Of a stretch of 64,000 nucleotides of DNA, positions 44,061 through 51,934 are shown one piece after another. Position 1 is the stretch's first letter. Each line of letters begins with the position of its first letter. The stretch is taken from positions 62,001 through 126,000 of the forward strand of contig JAJYBU010000001.1 in assembly GCA_021778845.1 (NCBI GenBank), read 5' to 3'. The position numbers were made by a program, and so were the translations under genes. The notes below the pieces were generated by a model. That model saw only the letters and a list, made by a program, of their open reading frames with translations, ran no database searches and was not told the DNA's origin. The DNA is from Acidobacteriota bacterium (lineage in GTDB: Bacteria > Acidobacteriota > Terriglobia > Terriglobales > Acidobacteriaceae).

Positions 44061-45521
44061 CTATTTTCTATTCCCTGATCCCTCAATCGCCGCACCCACC
44101 CGCAGCATCGTCGCCTCATCAAAGTGTTTCCCCAGCACCTGCACCCCAATCGGCAACCCCGCCGCGGTCTCGCCGCACGGCACGCTCATCCCGCAGATCC
44201 CCGCCAGCGACGCCGCCACCGAATAGATGTCCTCAAGGTACATCTGCAGCGGATCATCCGTCTTCTCGCCCAGCTTGAACGCGGCCGTCGGAGTGACCGG
44301 CGCAACGATCGCATCCACCTTCTCAAACGCCTGCACAAAATCCCGCGTCAGCAGCGCCCTTACCTGCTGCGCCTTGCGGTAGTACGCGTCGTAGTATCCC
44401 GCCGAGAGAACATACGTTCCCAGCAGAATCCTCCGCTTCACCTCCGCTCCAAAACCCTCATCGCGCGTATTCCGGAACATCGCCGCCAGCGTCCCCGCAT
44501 CCTCCGACCGCAGCCCGAACCGCACTCCATCGAATCGCGAAAGATTCGAACTCGCCTCCGCCGTAGCAATCACGTAGTACGTCGGCACCGCATACCGCGT
44601 GTGCGGCAGGCTCACCTTGTGGATCGAGCATCCCGCCGCCCGCAGCCCATCGAGCGCCCTCTCAATCGCCTCCCGAATCTCCGCATTCAACCCTTCGCCG
44701 AAGTACTCCTCCGGCACGCCGATCCGCAACCCCGCAACATCCTTCTTCGCCTCCGCCGCATAGCCCGCGACCGCCTCCTGCGAACACGTCGCATCCATCA
44801 CATCCGGCCCCGCGAGCACCTCCAGCATCACCGCCGCGTCCTCCACCGACCGCGCAAACGGCCCCACCCGATCCAGCGACGAAGCAAACGCAATCAGTCC
44901 ATACCGGCTCACGCGCCCATACGTCGGCAGCACGCCCACCACGCCGCAAAACGCCGCCGGCTGCCGAATCGACCCGCCCGTATCCGTTCCCAAACTCGCC
45001 ACGCACATCCCCGCCGCCACCGCCGCCGCTGACCCGCCCGAGCTTCCGCCCGGCACCCTATCCAGCGCCCTCGGATTCTTCACCGGCCCATACGCCGAGT
45101 TCTCGTTCGACGACCCCATCGCGAACTCATCGCAGTTCAACTTCCCCAGCACCACCGCGCCCGCAGCCTCCAGCCTTGCCACCGCCGTCGCGTCATACGG
45201 CGGCTTGTACCCCTCTAAAATCTTCGACCCCGCCGTCGTCGCCACTCCCTTCACCGTCAGCACATCCTTGATCCCCACCGGCACGCCCGCCAGCGCCCCC
45301 AGCGGCCCGCCCGCCTTCACCGCAGCGTCCACCCTCTCCGCCTGCGCCATCGCACGTTCCCGCGTCAGCGCCAGATAGCTATGAATCTCCGGATCAACTG
45401 CGGCAATCCGCTCATAGTGCTCCTCCGCCAGCGCCGCCGCCGACACACGCCCCGCCACCACCGCCGCCCGCGCCTCCGCCAGCGTCAACCTCTCCAACGA
45501 ACTCTTCCCCGTCTCAACCAT
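44061..45521 (-). CDS. gatA: Asp/Glu-tRNA amidotransferase subunit A
   Basis: The glutaminase subunit of GatCAB, which converts Glu-tRNA(Gln) and/or Asp-tRNA(Asn) into the amidated forms. 486 residues from ATG 45521 (an AAGGAG lies 12 nt upstream). The amidase signature is present: the catalytic lysine in GVPVGIKDVLTVKG, the serine-rich loop PGGSSGGSAAAVAAGM and the nucleophile region GTDTGGSIRQPAAFCG. It also has LLGTYVLSAGYYDAYYRKAQ. gatC lies upstream; gatB is not in the window. Confidence 0.95.
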   Translation of the reverse strand: MVETGKSSLERLTLAEARAAVVAGRVSAAALAEEHYERIAAVDPEIHSYLALTRERAMAQAERVDAAVKAGGPLGALAGVPVGIKDVLTVKGVATTAGSKILEGYKPPYDATAVARLEAAGAVVLGKLNCDEFAMGSSNENSAYGPVKNPRALDRVPGGSSGGSAAAVAAGMCVASLGTDTGGSIRQPAAFCGVVGVLPTYGRVSRYGLIAFASSLDRVGPFARSVEDAAVMLEVLAGPDVMDATCSQEAVAGYAAEAKKDVAGLRIGVPEEYFGEGLNAEIREAIERALDGLRAAGCSIHKVSLPHTRYAVPTYYVIATAEASSNLSRFDGVRFGLRSEDAGTLAAMFRNTRDEGFGAEVKRRILLGTYVLSAGYYDAYYRKAQQVRALLTRDFVQAFEKVDAIVAPVTPTAAFKLGEKTDDPLQMYLEDIYSVAASLAGICGMSVPCGETAAGLPIGVQVLGKHFDEATMLRVGAAIEGSGNRK

Positions 45522-45603
45522 ACGAACGCCCTGCTCCTTGCCAAACTCTTGCCGTTGCCTTTGCCCCATTGGTTATCATCCCGCAGGGATCTGCTTCTAA
45601 CGT

Positions 45604-45933
45604 CTACCGCTCAATCACCTTCGGCACCTTAAAGAACCGCCCATCGCTCTCCGGAGCCTCGGCCATCACCGCTCCCCGGTCCACCGAAGCCCGCACCCCG
45701 TCCACCCGCAGCGTCTCGCCAGCCTCCGCCGGAGCCATCCCCAGCGCTTCGCCCACCTGCGCCATCGGCTCCACAGTCGACGTATCCAGCTCATTCAACT
45801 GCGCAATATGTCCCAGAATCGCATTCAAATCCTTCGCCATCCGCGGCAACTCCTCCGCCGTCAGCTCCAGGTTCGCCAGATCGGCCACATGCCGCACCTC
45901 TTCCAGCGTTACCGCCCCATTCCCCTCACTCAT
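45604..45933 (-). CDS. gatC: Asp/Glu-tRNA amidotransferase subunit C
   Basis: A 109-residue belt protein that holds GatA and GatB together. Signature text: VTLEEVRHVADLANLELTAE, ELPRMAKDLNAILGHIAQL, ELDTSTVEPM and the end GRFFKVPKVIE. It overlaps the DciA-like gene by 4 bp (ATGA) and precedes gatA by 82 bp. Confidence 0.95.
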   Translation of the reverse strand: MSEGNGAVTLEEVRHVADLANLELTAEELPRMAKDLNAILGHIAQLNELDTSTVEPMAQVGEALGMAPAEAGETLRVDGVRASVDRGAVMAEAPESDGRFFKVPKVIER

Positions 45934-46235
45934 CGCTTCTCCTGATACCTGCTTCTTCTCTGCTCCTCAAAGTGTATCCCGGCCAGCCGTACCCCCGCGA
46001 TGCGTCCCAGATCGTTCGCCAGCGCCGACCGCATATGCAGAAACTGCTGCATCCACTCAGCACTGGCGACCCTCACATGCAGCACACCCTCTGCATCCAG
46101 ATACATCACCTGCGCATGCGCCGCCAGCGCACTCCCGCAGGCCACCGGCCACGCCGCCGCCAGCCTGTCTTCATCCGGCAGCTCCCGCAGGCTCCTCCCC
46201 AGCGCCCCGCGCATCAAATCCCGCATCCCCTGCAT
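45930..46235 (-). CDS. DciA/DUF721-like protein
   Basis: A 101-residue protein of the DUF721 family, whose members include DciA, the ancestral replicative helicase loader. LRELPDEDRLAAAWPVACGS, LAAHAQVMYLDAEGVLHVRV and SAEWMQQFLHMRSALANDLG carry the family core. The true start is the ATG at 46235, overlapping the gmhB stop by one base (TGATG), with GGGAGGG upstream. Whether it loads DnaB here or does another job is open; in this run it sits between gmhB and gatC. Confidence 0.72.
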   Translation of the reverse strand: MQGMRDLMRGALGRSLRELPDEDRLAAAWPVACGSALAAHAQVMYLDAEGVLHVRVASAEWMQQFLHMRSALANDLGRIAGVRLAGIHFEEQRRSRYQEKR

Positions 46236-46846
46236 CAATCGCCCTCCCCCTCCTCGTCCGCACCCGCACCCGCCACCTCATCCGCACTCGCCGCCGCGGC
46301 CACCGCCAGCCACTCCTGAACCTCATGCAGCGTCCGCACCGCCTTGTACGCCCCCTTGCAAGCCTCCGTCTCGGTCCCCAGCAGCAAAAACGCCTGCCGC
46401 AGCCCCGCCGCACCCGCCGCCGCCACATCCGAGCACCGATCCCCCACCATCACCGACGCACACAACTCCACACCCAGATCCCTCGCCGCCCGTCGCAGCA
46501 TTCCCGCCCCCGGCTTCCTGTCCTCATGCTCCCGCTTGTACTTCCCCACCCCATGCTCCGGGTGGAACGGGCAGAAGTACACCGCATCCAGCCCCACGCC
46601 CTGCTTCACAAACTCCCCACGCATCCACGCCATCAGCGCCTCAAACTGCGCCTCTGAGTACATCCCCCGCGCAATCCCCGACTGGTTCGTCACCACCACC
46701 AGCCTGTACCCCAACCCCACGGCCGCTCTGCACAGCTCAAAGATCCCCTCCACCCACCGCACCTGCTCCGGCGCATGCAGGTACCCCACCTCATGATTGA
46801 TCACCCCATCCCGATCCAGAAACAGCGCCTTCCGCATCGCACCCAT
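46235..46846 (-). CDS. gmhB: HAD-family heptose-1,7-bisphosphate phosphatase-like protein
   Basis: A 203-residue HAD phosphatase. Family members remove the C7 phosphate of D-glycero-D-manno-heptose bisphosphate for the LPS core. Motif I is FLDRDGVINHEVGYL, motif II is LVVVTNQSGIARGMYSE, and EDRKPGAGM plus VMVGDRCSDVAAA give motifs III and IV. The zinc loop is CPFHPEHG...REHEDRKP; the usual C-x-C before RKP is replaced by H-E-D, so the structural zinc site is altered. ATG 46846 fits a GGGAG 9 nt upstream. Two neighbouring ATGs in frame are alternatives. Confidence 0.82.
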   Translation of the reverse strand: MGAMRKALFLDRDGVINHEVGYLHAPEQVRWVEGIFELCRAAVGLGYRLVVVTNQSGIARGMYSEAQFEALMAWMRGEFVKQGVGLDAVYFCPFHPEHGVGKYKREHEDRKPGAGMLRRAARDLGVELCASVMVGDRCSDVAAAGAAGLRQAFLLLGTETEACKGAYKAVRTLHEVQEWLAVAAAASADEVAGAGADEEGEGD

Positions 46847-46904
46847 CGCATCGCACTCCCGCATCTCTATTGTGAACGCACCGGCCCCATCCTGCGCATG
46901 GACA

Positions 46905-47402
46905 TTACGCTCCGCGTAGCCGCCGCCTCAGGTCAGCCGTCACCTCCCGATGGCAACACAAGCAAAGCGGCCGCAGATTATCCAGGTCGCAATCCCCACC
47001 ACCCTCCGCCACCGGCCTTACATGGTCTGCATCCCACAATGACCTTCGCGCCGTGACCGACCGCATCCCCCAAACCTCCAGCAACTCCGCCCTTACCCGT
47101 CCCCGACTGCGTTTCAATTCCGCGTATGCCGCCACTGTATCGGTCCCACACAACGCGCAAACCCCCTTGTCGCGCAGCAACACCTGATCCCGCAGATACC
47201 CCGGATCCGACCGCAGCCTCCACTGGTGCACGCAGAAATCCGAACAGAACGTCCGCCGCCGTTTGGCCAGAATCTCCATCCGGCACCACCGGCAAAGCGG
47301 CCGCCCCAGCGCCCCCACCTCCGCCGACCCCTCCCCCGCCCAACCAGCCTCCCGCAACCGCCGCCCCGGCAACGCCCGCCCCGCCCTCGTCACATCACCC
47401 AT
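46905..47402 (-). CDS. HNH endonuclease domain protein
   Basis: A 165-residue protein. Residues about 35-60 carry a possible zinc site (CRWC ... TFCSDFC). After RLRSDPGYLRDQVLLRDKGV and CALCG comes the HNH core: LWDADHVRPVAEGGGDCDLD, then NLRPLCLCCHREVTADL. These give the D-H, N and H residues of the betabeta-alpha-metal fold. It has no restriction or phage partner nearby, so it may be a stand-alone nuclease or repair-linked protein. Start ATG 47402 with a G-rich ribosome site. Confidence 0.8.
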   Translation of the reverse strand: MGDVTRAGRALPGRRLREAGWAGEGSAEVGALGRPLCRWCRMEILAKRRRTFCSDFCVHQWRLRSDPGYLRDQVLLRDKGVCALCGTDTVAAYAELKRSRGRVRAELLEVWGMRSVTARRSLWDADHVRPVAEGGGDCDLDNLRPLCLCCHREVTADLRRRLRGA

Positions 47403-47471
47403 CCCCCCATCTTAGCCACCACACACCACCGGGTGCCCCACCACAATCTCCCCAGCCCCGACAAAACCGGG

Positions 47472-47509
47472 TGCCCCATTCATGACATCTTTTCGTCATG
47501 AGTGGGGCA
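47472..47509. repeat. REP palindrome next to the RAYT remnant
   Basis: TGCCCCATTCATGAC (47472-47486) pairs with GTCATGAGTGGGGCA (47495-47509), with one wobble, around an eight-base loop. The words CCGGGTGCCCCA also occur 40 bp upstream. It is related in sequence to the palindromes at 49051 and 61639. Confidence 0.75.
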
Positions 47510-47547
47510 TCGCGCACCAGCGCGACCATCTCCCGTACGATAACCAC

Positions 47548-47832
47548 ATGCCCGTAGGCCTCCAGCGTCTCCAGAACGAAGGCGACCTCCACTTCATCAC
47601 GTTCAGATGTCACGACCGCCGGCCCTTCCTCAACGCCCCAAGATCGAAACAGGTCATCGAAAGCATGATCGAAACCCTCCGAACCCGCCACGACTTCGCC
47701 GTCCTCGGCTACGTTCTCATGCCCGAGCACGTCCACCTCCTCACAACGGAACCAAAGACCGGAAGCGTAGCCTCCACCCTCCCCGTCCTCAAAGGCGGAA
47801 CGTGTCACCGCCCGCGTAGCATCTCACTCTAA
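47548..47832 (+). pseudogene. Truncated REP-associated tyrosine transposase (RAYT, Y1 type)
   Basis: The first 90 or so residues match Y1/IS200-like REP transposases: GDLHFITFRCHDRRPFLNAP, then HDFAVLGYVLMPEHVHLL, where HVH is the HUH metal site. The conserved C-terminal part with the catalytic tyrosine (usually near an HRNPV motif) is missing; the frame ends in TCHRPRSISL after an apparent frameshift or junction near 47800. RAYTs normally mobilise REP palindromes, and one lies immediately upstream. As it stands it cannot be active. Confidence 0.8.
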
Positions 47833-47942
47833 CGTTATGAATATTGTGCGCGGGCCAGTGTCTCCTCACGTAAGGTGTACTGACGGTATCGTGACTGGGC
47901 GGTAAAACGTCTAAAGAAAACGGAGGGATCAGCCGATAAGCT

Positions 47943-47948
47943 TATAAT
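47943..47948 (+). promoter_or_regulatory. Perfect -10 box before the three-gene islet
   Basis: TATAAT at 47943-47948 lies 8 bp before the GTG start of the first islet gene. No good -35 is visible at the proper distance. The closeness implies a leaderless or nearly leaderless message. Confidence 0.4.
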
Positions 47949-47956
47949 GAGCTTCC

Positions 47957-48304
47957 GTGAAAGTCCGCCTGATTACCGAGATTGTAAGTGGTTTGGCTGG
48001 CTTGGCTTTGATGGGAGGGATTGGTTGGTTTATCAGGGCGAAGCTAAAGAGCTTGCTGTTCCGAACGGCGGATTGGTCGATAAGAACCCCTGAGTATTGG
48101 GATCTTCTTGAAACGTTTTGCAATGAAGTTGCGGTACTTTGGTTGGTTTTCCCTTTGTTGGATGACCTTTATGAAAGAAATAAGGATCAGCCATCGCTGT
48201 CCCCTTGGTTGATCCTGATGAGCTTTGCAGTATCGTTCGGATTCTTCGTTGCGGCGCTTTATTCGGCAAAGAAGAAACATAAACTCGGGAGGGAAGCAAA
48301 ATGA
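47957..48304 (+). CDS. Small membrane protein of unknown function (islet gene 1)
   Basis: A 115-residue protein with two clear helices at about residues 8-27 (EIVSGLAGLALMGGIGWFI) and 85-103 (WLILMSFAVSFGFFVAALYS), joined by an acidic/aromatic loop (RTPEYWDLLETFCNEVAVLW) that may form a third. Both ends are basic. No family is recognised. The base composition is markedly more AT-rich than its neighbours. The start is GTG just after a TATAAT. It overlaps the next gene by 4 bp (ATGA), so the three islet genes are translationally coupled. Confidence 0.65.
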   Translation: MKVRLITEIVSGLAGLALMGGIGWFIRAKLKSLLFRTADWSIRTPEYWDLLETFCNEVAVLWLVFPLLDDLYERNKDQPSLSPWLILMSFAVSFGFFVAALYSAKKKHKLGREAK

Positions 48305-48585
48305 CAACCGTTGCACTGTTTTCAGGCGGGGTTCTCTTCCTGATTTTTGGGTTGGGTTTTCTCTCCTCGTATCTCGGCAAACACAAGATGACGAAGACTG
48401 TCGTCATTGCTTACAATGAGGCTTCATGTGCAGCTCGCAGGGAAAGCGGTGAATTGCGAGTAGGAACCCCGACGCCCAATAGGGCTACATCCTCCGGGGT
48501 ATCGTTGGGAGAAACTGCCCTTAGAGGTTTCCCCGCAAATCCGGTCGGAGAACAAGTATCTGCAAGTAGTGGAGATCGAAAATGA
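48301..48585 (+). CDS. Small membrane-anchored protein of unknown function (islet gene 2)
   Basis: A 94-residue protein with a single N-terminal helix (TTVALFSGGVLFLIFGLGFL) and a polar tail of about 60 residues without recognised domain. The tail is Gly/Ser/Thr-rich and ends near the membrane-distal side, so it could be a linker or a small signal-anchored subunit. It overlaps both neighbours by 4 bp (ATGA each time). No homologue is known to me. Confidence 0.6.
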   Translation: MTTVALFSGGVLFLIFGLGFLSSYLGKHKMTKTVVIAYNEASCAARRESGELRVGTPTPNRATSSGVSLGETALRGFPANPVGEQVSASSGDRK

Positions 48586-48905
48586 GTGATGACAAGACCC
48601 CACAAGCCAAGTGGGTCAAATCTCCACTAGGAGTGGCAGAATATTACGTAAACACGTCTGTTGTTATGTGGTCACTTGACGACGTCAGATTCAGATTGGG
48701 CCAACTAGTCAATGCCGAAGACAACTCTTCGAATCAGGACTTCAAAGCAGTTGCCCAAGAGAGAGCCGCAGTGACAATGTCCTGGCGTAACGCCAAATTG
48801 CTTAAAGATCAACTTATCCAGTTGATCCAGCTCTACGAAGAAACCAACGGAGAGATAAAGCTGGATGTAGCCTTACCCGCACCGAAAGCCGAGAAAGCAA
48901 CGTGA
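48582..48905 (+). CDS. DUF3467-like protein (islet gene 3)
   Basis: A 107-residue soluble protein. The pattern GVAEYYVNTSVVMWSLDDVR, then MSWRNAKLLKDQLIQLIQLY and EETNGEI resembles the DUF3467 family, small proteins seen in bacteria and phages, with the aromatic-N start, a middle strand and a final helix plus G-E-I. The family has no settled function. It is the last gene of the coupled islet and lies just before the 49 kb repeat block. Confidence 0.55.
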   Translation: MSDDKTPQAKWVKSPLGVAEYYVNTSVVMWSLDDVRFRLGQLVNAEDNSSNQDFKAVAQERAAVTMSWRNAKLLKDQLIQLIQLYEETNGEIKLDVALPAPKAEKAT

Positions 48906-49050
48906 GCCCATCATCCAAACTTACGATGGAGAGAAACAGAACGGAAAAATAAAGCTCCTGATTCCTCGAAAGAAATTCAGAGCAGATGCGGCCTATTACA
49001 TATGAAGGCTTATGCATCTTGTGCAAAGCTAGTCCGCCGAGTGCCGGGGG

Positions 49051-49085
49051 CCCCATTCCTGACGATCTCATCGTCAGGAATGGGG
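49051..49085. repeat. REP palindrome, perfect 16-bp stem
   Basis: CCCCATTCCTGACGAT (49051-49066), loop CTC, and its exact complement (49070-49085). The flank TTGCAGA follows, as at the 61 kb copy. Confidence 0.85.
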
Positions 49086-49462
49086 TTGCAGAAGCCAGAC
49101 TCACCCATCCCACTCCCCCACCGACCCCACAAGACCCGAGCCACCCCGCGAAGCCCCTCGCCGTCCGCGCAGGACAAATCTTGTCAAGCCCCCAAGCGAC
49201 CTAAACCAAACATTCCAAACCAAATAGAGTTGGCACAACACCCCCACGCGGAAGCCTATAATAACAACAGGTCCAAAATCACAGGGCCAGAGCTAAACCA
49301 GCACACTGCCCACCGCTCTGCCGCAGGCCGGAGTATAGCCGCAGCCGGGGTCTCCGGCAGGCGTTCTCTGGCTGCTGAGGTGGCTGGGAAGGCGAAACAA
49401 CCCGATTGCCCCTTTCACACCACCACCAACACCAGCGCGCCGCGAAACCCGCCCGCGCAGGC

Positions 49463-49665
49463 CTAACCCCAATGAATGGAATATCTTACCCGCAAGCCAC
49501 CTAAAATCAAACGGTTAGCGACGAAGTCCGACTAACCCCAATGAATGCAATATCTTACCTGCAACCCACCTGGAATCATGCGCATAGCAGCGACACAGCA
49601 CCTAACCCCAATGAATGCAATATCTTATCCGCAACCCGCATGAATCCAGCATCTTACAAAAACAA
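49463..49665. repeat. Three tandem 69-70 bp repeats (left array)
   Basis: The core CTAACCCCAATGAATG then AATATCTTACC starts at 49463, 49532 and 49602, so the period is 69 and 70 bp. Each core is followed by CGCAA or GCAACC text and by a degenerate tail that differs between units. It is non-coding and not a CRISPR, as the conserved and variable parts have no spacer-like layout. Confidence 0.85.
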
Positions 49666-49806
49666 CACCGCGTAACTCATTGATTCCACATGCTAGTTAC
49701 TAAGAAGTAACGGGGGGGGGGAGGGGGGTACCCTCAACCATCCCGTTACACGCCCCCTCTGCTCCTTACTCCTTACTCACTACTCCTTACTCACTCACCT
49801 CTGCGC

Positions 49807-50586
49807 CTAACACGGCAGTCGCATGGGAATGCCCGCCGCAGCGACCTCAGCCTTCAGCGCCCGCGAGTCCGTCACGCCGAAGTGGAAGATGCTGGCCGCC
49901 AGCGCCGCGTCGGCCTTGCCCACCAGGAACACCTCGGCAAAGTGCGCCGCCGACCCGGCGCCCCCCGACGCGATCACCGGAATCTGCACCGCCTCCGAAA
50001 CCCGCCTCGTCAGTTCGCAGTCGAATCCGCCCCGCACCCCATCCGTATCCATACTCGTCAATAAAATCTCACCCGCACCGCGCTGCTCGGCTTCCTTTGC
50101 CCAATCGATCACGCGCAAACCAGTAGGTTTTCTTCCTCCCGAAACAAAAACCTCCGCCTCGCCGACAGGATCGCTCGCACCCTTCATCCTCCGCGCATCG
50201 ATCGCCACAATCACCGCCTGCGCTCCAAAACTGGCGCCGATCTCCCCAATCAGCTCTGGTCGAGCGATGGCGCTTGAGTTGATGCTGACCTTATCCGCGC
50301 CCGCATCGAACACCGCCGCAGCGTCCTCCGCCGACCGAATCCCTCCACCAACCGTAAACGGTACAAACAGCTCCGAAGCCGTCCTCTTCACCGTCTCCAG
50401 CAGCGTTCCGCGCCCTTCGTGCGTCGCCGTAATATCCAGCAGCACGATCTCGTCCGCTCCGCCCCGCGCATGCCGATGCGCCAGCTCTGCCGGGTCGCCC
50501 GCATCGACGATGTCCACGAACTGCACGCCCTTGACGACGCGTCCTCCGCGCACATCCAGGCAGGCGATAATCCGCTTCGTCAGCAC
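49807..50586 (-). CDS. hisF: Imidazole glycerol phosphate synthase, cyclase subunit
   Basis: The (beta/alpha)8 cyclase subunit that, with HisH, makes imidazole glycerol phosphate and AICAR. The 259 residues begin [20 protein letters not shown] (catalytic D11) and contain [62 protein letters not shown] (second catalytic Asp) and IASGGAG. The start is GTG directly after the upstream stop, with GGGGAG 9 nt before it. It is the last gene of the his operon, 70 bp from the left repeat block. Confidence 0.95.
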   Translation of the reverse strand: MLTKRIIACLDVRGGRVVKGVQFVDIVDAGDPAELAHRHARGGADEIVLLDITATHEGRGTLLETVKRTASELFVPFTVGGGIRSAEDAAAVFDAGADKVSINSSAIARPELIGEIGASFGAQAVIVAIDARRMKGASDPVGEAEVFVSGGRKPTGLRVIDWAKEAEQRGAGEILLTSMDTDGVRGGFDCELTRRVSEAVQIPVIASGGAGSAAHFAEVFLVGKADAALAASIFHFGVTDSRALKAEVAAAGIPMRLPC

Positions 50587-51018
50587 CTAGGAACTCCCCC
50601 CCATGTTCATCCCCGGGCACTTCGCCAGCGCCGCGTTGCTGCCCGAAACCCGGGCAAACCCAAGGTCTTCGTCCCCGAGAAAACTCATCCGGTGGTGCTG
50701 CGCCAGTTCCGTCAACGCGCTGTTCGCCCCATCCATCGCCATCTGGATGGCATGCACCGAATCGGCTCCACGAGCAGGCGTAACGTGATCGCTCCCAAGC
50801 GCGCTGATGCGATAAGGGCAAGCCCAACCTTTGCCCTCGATGTGGAACGGCTTGGCGAAACTGACCGTCAGCGTCGTCGTTTGGCCTTCATGCTCTATGT
50901 CGATAAACCGCTCGGCGATGGTCTCGAAAGGAACCAGATCGAGTCCAGTCCAGTTCGCGGCGTCATCCGGCTTGAGCATCTCTACGGTTCCATGAACGAT
51001 TTCGCTGGTATCTCTCAT
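50587..51018 (-). CDS. Small his-operon protein of unknown function (DUF6968-like)
   Basis: A 143-residue protein. The middle reads LTVSFAKPFHIEGKGWACPY, RISALGSDHVTPARGADSVH and AIQMAMDGANSALTEL, resembling the DUF6968 family: a beta strand pair, W-x-C-P and a helix. It has no known activity. ATG 51018 is preceded by a perfect AAGGAG. It occupies the place between hisH and hisF where hisA sits in most his operons. The stop abuts the hisF start. A role tied to histidine synthesis is possible but unproven. Confidence 0.65.
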   Translation of the reverse strand: MRDTSEIVHGTVEMLKPDDAANWTGLDLVPFETIAERFIDIEHEGQTTTLTVSFAKPFHIEGKGWACPYRISALGSDHVTPARGADSVHAIQMAMDGANSALTELAQHHRMSFLGDEDLGFARVSGSNAALAKCPGMNMGGSS

Positions 51019-51056
51019 GTGGTTCTCCTTGCGATGCAATGCCCTGCGACTCCATG

Positions 51057-51668
51057 CTACAGCGCGAGAAAGTTCTTCAACACCTGCAAGCCCGTCTCAG
51101 CGGATTTCTCCGGATGAAATTGCACGCCCATCACATTGTCGCGTTCCACGGCAGCCGTGAACGCACCACCATACATGGTCGCCGCTGCCGTGTCCGCAGA
51201 GACCGGCGCGCGCCACGAATGCGTGTAGTAGACGAAGCTGCCCGGACCAATGCCTGCAAGCAGCCGCGAATCCGCGCGGATATTCTCCAGAGAGTTCCAG
51301 CCAACATGGGGTGACTTCAGGTCATGGCCCTCGAACGTTGCAGGGAATCGCTCGCACTCGCCAGCGAAGTGCCCAAGCCCTGCAGCCTCCGGTGCTTCGG
51401 TAGAGCCCGCATATAACCACTGAAGACCGACGCAGATGCCGAGAAAAGGAGTATCGGTGCGAACGGCTTCACGTGTAGCCTTCGTCAGACCAAGGTCTTC
51501 CAGCAACTGCGTCGAACGGAAGTGTCCAACTCCGGGCAGCACGATCTTGTCGGCGCGCAGGACATCCTGCGGAGACTGCGTGACGACAACATCCTTCGCG
51601 CCAAGAAAGCGCAGCGCCTTCACGACGCTGGTGAGATTGCCCGCCTTGTAGTCGATGATGGCGATCAT
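51057..51668 (-). CDS. hisH: Imidazole glycerol phosphate synthase, glutaminase subunit
   Basis: The class I glutamine amidotransferase subunit that feeds ammonia to HisF. The 203 residues start AIIDYKAGNLTSVVKALRFL, have the oxyanion text VLPGVGHFRSTQ, the nucleophile TPFLGICVGLQWLY (C near 80) and the His-Glu pair in VMGVQFHPEKSAETGLQVL. It overlaps the DUF2164 gene by 4 bp (ATGA). Confidence 0.95.
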   Translation of the reverse strand: MIAIIDYKAGNLTSVVKALRFLGAKDVVVTQSPQDVLRADKIVLPGVGHFRSTQLLEDLGLTKATREAVRTDTPFLGICVGLQWLYAGSTEAPEAAGLGHFAGECERFPATFEGHDLKSPHVGWNSLENIRADSRLLAGIGPGSFVYYTHSWRAPVSADTAAATMYGGAFTAAVERDNVMGVQFHPEKSAETGLQVLKNFLAL

Positions 51669-51934
51669 TTGCTCTTCTTAGCCTTCGTCTTGTGCCAATA
51701 CTGGAAAGGATCTTCGTAGAGCTCGCCTTCAAGGTCTACAACCCTTTGCTGCAGGCGCGCCTGCGCGTCTGCGATGGCCTGGTTGTAGATTGCAGGACCG
51801 ATCTCCTCCACGAAGTAGTTCAGCAATAAACTTGCAGGCAGCTCTCCGAGCCGTTCTGGCAGGTTCCGCTCGAAGTAGCGCTGAATGGAGGCGATCGCAT
51901 CTTCGCGTACCCGCTTGGGAAGCTCAATACTCAC
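51665..51934 (-). CDS. DUF2164-family protein
   Basis: An 89-residue helical protein with the DUF2164 pattern: [40 protein letters not shown] and [18 protein letters not shown], then a Lys-rich end. It starts at GTG overlapping the hisB stop (GTGA) and overlaps hisH at its end, so it is embedded in the his operon. The family is small and uncharacterised; a link to histidine synthesis has not been shown to my knowledge. Confidence 0.8.
   Translation of the reverse strand: MSIELPKRVREDAIASIQRYFERNLPERLGELPASLLLNYFVEEIGPAIYNQAIADAQARLQQRVVDLEGELYEDPFQYWHKTKAKKSK

Larger units (their letters stand above)
48906..49806. repeat. Left inverted-repeat block: REP palindrome, shared words and a tandem array
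   Basis: No gene is seen in these 901 bp. From about 49041 to 49735 the sequence matches, in reverse complement and in the same order, 61042-61685. The shared words are: the REP palindrome; CTTGTCAAGCCCCCAAG and CCTAAACCAAACATTCC (49180-49220); a TTGGCA...CCTATAATA stretch (49230-49265); three 69-70 bp repeats; and a run of G before GGTACC (49711-49731). About 190 bp at 49270-49460 have no counterpart. The last 70 bp before hisF hold CTCCTTACTC repeats. Confidence 0.85.

Noticed and set aside
49463-49665. Possible CRISPR array
   Set aside because: Only three degenerate units of 69-70 bp with no constant repeat and spacer division and no cas genes.
49711-49731. Run of G residues as a phase-variation tract
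   Set aside because: It lies in non-coding repeat DNA, has a counterpart in the other block and affects no visible gene or promoter.
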